This document shows, one piece after another, positions 5,261 through 6,763 of a stretch of 6,763 nt of DNA (the stretch's first letter is position 1; each line of letters begins with the position of its first letter). The stretch comes from CBFCZU01 sp965602635. GTDB taxonomy: Bacteria > Planctomycetota > Phycisphaerae > SM23-33. The stretch covers positions 1 through 6,763 of the forward strand of contig CBFCZU010000231.1 of NCBI GenBank assembly GCA_965602635.1, given 5' to 3'. Made by a program: the position numbers and the translations under genes. The notes under the pieces are model-generated. The model saw nothing but the letters and a program-made list of their open reading frames with translations. It was not told the DNA's origin and ran no database searches.

Positions 5261-6646
5261 ATGACGACGCGTCACTGCTGCTCGATGGGCCTTTCGATTC
5301 TGTTGTGCATCGCCGTCGCCGCCGGGGCCGACCCGGGCGGGCGGATCATGCCCGACGACCTCGTCTACAAAGGCGCCTTCCGCCTGCCCGACGGGCCGGA
5401 CGAACACGCCTGGGGCTGGTCCGGCCAGGCCATGGCCTACTGCCCCACCGGCGACGCCAAGGGCGGCGACGACGGGCATCCGGGGTCGCTGTTCGGCACA
5501 GGGCACAACTGGCATCAGTGGCTCTCGGAGATCAGCATCCCCAAGCCCGCGGTGCCGGCCGACAAGGACGTCAAGAAGCTCCCCGTCGCCAAGACGCTGC
5601 AGAAGTTCACCGACGTCCGCGGCAAGCTCTTCAAGCGCGACATGGAGCAGGCCCGCGCCGGCCTGGCGTACCTGCCGGCCAGGGGCAAGCAGACCACCGC
5701 CAAGCTGTACTTCAGCTTCGGCCCGCACATGGACGAGGGCAGCCAGCAGCCCTCCCACGGATGGTGCGAGACGAACCTCGCCAAGGCCAACCCCGCCGGG
5801 CCCTGGCGGATCGGCGACATCACCACCTACATCACCACCGACTACATGCTGCCGATCCCCAAGGCCTGGGCCGACAAGCACGCCGGCGGGTTCGCCCTGG
5901 CCACCGGGCGATTCCGCGACGGCGGGCAGGGCTCGCAGGGCCCGACGCTGGTGGCCCTGGCGCCCTGGCTGGACGGCAACCCCCCCGCCGCCGGGGCCAA
6001 GCTGCGGGCGAAGGTCCTGCTGCGATACTCCGCCATCACCGACGACAAGCAGGTCAAGCTCAAGGACTACCACCACTCCGACGCCTGGACCGGGGCGGCC
6101 TGGATGACCGCCGGCAAACGCTCGGCGCTGGTCTTCGTCGGCACCAAGGGCAAGGGAAAGTGCTGGTACGGCTTCGCCAACGGCGTGGTCTGGCCGGAGC
6201 AGGGCCCCTGGCCGGCCGTGCCGCCGGCCCCCAACGACCAGCGCGGCTGGTGGAGCACGAAGTTCGTCTGCGAGATGCTGTTCTACGACCCCGCCGACCT
6301 CGCGGCCGTCGCGGCCGGCAAGAAAAAGCCCCACGACCCGCAGCCTTACGCCACGCTGGACTTCGACAAGCTGCGGCTGTCGAAGGTGAAGCGCCCGCTG
6401 GAGCGGACGAGCGCGGCCGCCTTCGACGCCGCCCGCGGCTGCCTGTACGTCTTCGAGCCGCGCGCCGACGAGGACAAGTCCATCGTGCACGTCTGGAAGA
6501 TCCGTCCCCCCGCCCCCAAGCGGCCGGCGCCCAAGAATACCTCCGCGGCCCCAAAGGACGACGGCGCCGCGCCGACCGGCGCGCGTGAGGACGGCGAGCA
6601 GGCGTCGCGGCTCACCCCGGCTGCTGAAACACCTCCGGGTGGGTGA
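5261..6646 (+). CDS. Secreted protein of unrecognised family with Pro/Ala-rich tail
   Basis: This 461-residue product (from ATG 5261) begins with a probable Sec signal: Arg4, a hydrophobic core GLSILLCIAVAAG (10-22), and a likely cut after AGA (21-23). I do not recognise the family. Visible features are IMPDDLVYKGAFRLPDG (29-45), GTGHNWHQWLSEISIPKP (79-96), and many short strands separated by Gly/Trp/Asp-rich turns (DYHHSDAWTGAAWM 269-282; SALVFVGTKGKGKCWYG 288-304; AAFDAARGCLYVFEP 386-400; VHVWKI 409-414). The recurring 'strand, turn, strand' style and the end in VWKI suggest a beta-propeller or other all-beta fold, but this is an inference. Seven Cys remain after the signal. Residues 415-461 are low-complexity (PAPKRPAPKN, AAPKDDGAAP) with no clear anchor or sorting signal. 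It follows the lipoprotein gene on the same strand after 214 bp, so co-transcription is possible but unproven. Confidence 0.8.
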   Translation: MTTRHCCSMGLSILLCIAVAAGADPGGRIMPDDLVYKGAFRLPDGPDEHAWGWSGQAMAYCPTGDAKGGDDGHPGSLFGTGHNWHQWLSEISIPKPAVPADKDVKKLPVAKTLQKFTDVRGKLFKRDMEQARAGLAYLPARGKQTTAKLYFSFGPHMDEGSQQPSHGWCETNLAKANPAGPWRIGDITTYITTDYMLPIPKAWADKHAGGFALATGRFRDGGQGSQGPTLVALAPWLDGNPPAAGAKLRAKVLLRYSAITDDKQVKLKDYHHSDAWTGAAWMTAGKRSALVFVGTKGKGKCWYGFANGVVWPEQGPWPAVPPAPNDQRGWWSTKFVCEMLFYDPADLAAVAAGKKKPHDPQPYATLDFDKLRLSKVKRPLERTSAAAFDAARGCLYVFEPRADEDKSIVHVWKIRPPAPKRPAPKNTSAAPKDDGAAPTGAREDGEQASRLTPAAETPPGG

Positions 6647-6744
6647 CGGCGTACAGCACCACTGTGGGGGTTTCCCGCGCAGCCCATCGCGTCGGCCCGC
6701 ATCTGGTCGGGGTAGATGATCAGGACGTTCGGCCTGTCGGACAC
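6612..6744 (-). pseudogene. Truncated sulfatase: intact N-terminus, rest missing
   Basis: From GTG at 6744 the first 26 codons read MSDRPNVLIIYPDQ then MRADAMGCAGNP, the standard opening of a formylglycine-dependent sulfatase. PNVLIIYPDQ carries the metal-ligand Asp13, with Gln14 as in the 'DQ' subgroup. A GAGG site (6753-6750) lies five bases upstream. After Pro26 (6667) the expected 'vrTPNLDrLA.eG' segment and the C-x-P-S-R modification motif are absent, so no active sulfatase can be made here. The original frame stays open but reads antisense to the secreted-protein gene. At a run of five G (6666-6670) another frame gives TVVLYAVTHPEVFQQPG and a stop at 6612, which might be a sulfatase C-terminus joined by deletion. 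A full gene of roughly 450-500 codons cannot fit before the convergent gene. Sulfatase identity of the N-terminus is firm; the nature of the break is not. Confidence 0.7.
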
Positions 6745-6763
6745 GATCACCTCAGCCACTGAC

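Noticed and set aside
6590..6625. The sulfatase frame continues through RDACSPSSRAPVG, which looks like the C-x-P-S-R sulfatase modification motif.
   Set aside because: It has an extra Ser (CSPSSR), the preceding TPNLDRLA segment is absent, and it is antisense to the end of an intact secreted-protein gene. Chance resemblance is more likely.

Overview
The window is GC-rich and looks like a piece of a Planctomycetota (or related PVC-group) chromosome or metagenome contig. The basis is the gene content: a glycoside hydrolase of the loosely characterised GHL6 type, a xylose-isomerase-like TIM barrel, the start of a sulfatase, a secreted protein of unknown family, and remnants that look like an IS1380-type transposase and an SBBP-repeat protein. 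This is an inference from gene style; there is no rRNA or other marker gene to confirm it. I saw no tRNA, rRNA or CRISPR array.

Layout: (1) 2-412, + strand, is the C-terminal end of a beta-galactosidase-like (GH42-type) protein cut by the window edge. (2) 413-658 is a convergent intergenic gap holding a strong hairpin and a 12-bp palindrome. (3) 659-3639, - strand, is a probable two-gene unit: a sugar phosphate isomerase/epimerase-like gene is upstream, then a 134-bp gap with a GGCCGGCC inverted repeat, then a 672-residue putative glycoside hydrolase. A plausible sigma-70-type promoter lies upstream of the isomerase gene. (4) 3640-3966 is the divergent gap, partly made of a decayed transposase fragment. 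(5) 3967-5046, + strand, is a lipoprotein with an alpha/beta hydrolase domain followed by what reads as the C-terminal domain of the SAM hydroxide adenosyltransferase/fluorinase (DUF62) family. (6) 5047-5260 carries an antisense scrap resembling an SBBP repeat. (7) 5261-6646, + strand, is a secreted protein of unrecognised family. (8) 6612-6744, - strand, is the first 26 codons of a sulfatase, then an abrupt loss of sulfatase sequence.

The clearest common theme is carbohydrate breakdown: two glycoside hydrolase-type genes, an isomerase/epimerase, and a sulfatase remnant fit desulfation and hydrolysis of a complex (perhaps sulfated) glycan, followed by isomerisation of the released sugar. The most unusual item is the hydrolase/DUF62 C-domain lipoprotein, whose domain combination I do not recognise as a standard architecture. 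Several joins (3824, about 5087-5146, about 6667) show broken gene pieces between intact genes, so the region is either recombinationally worn or, at 6667, possibly mis-assembled.
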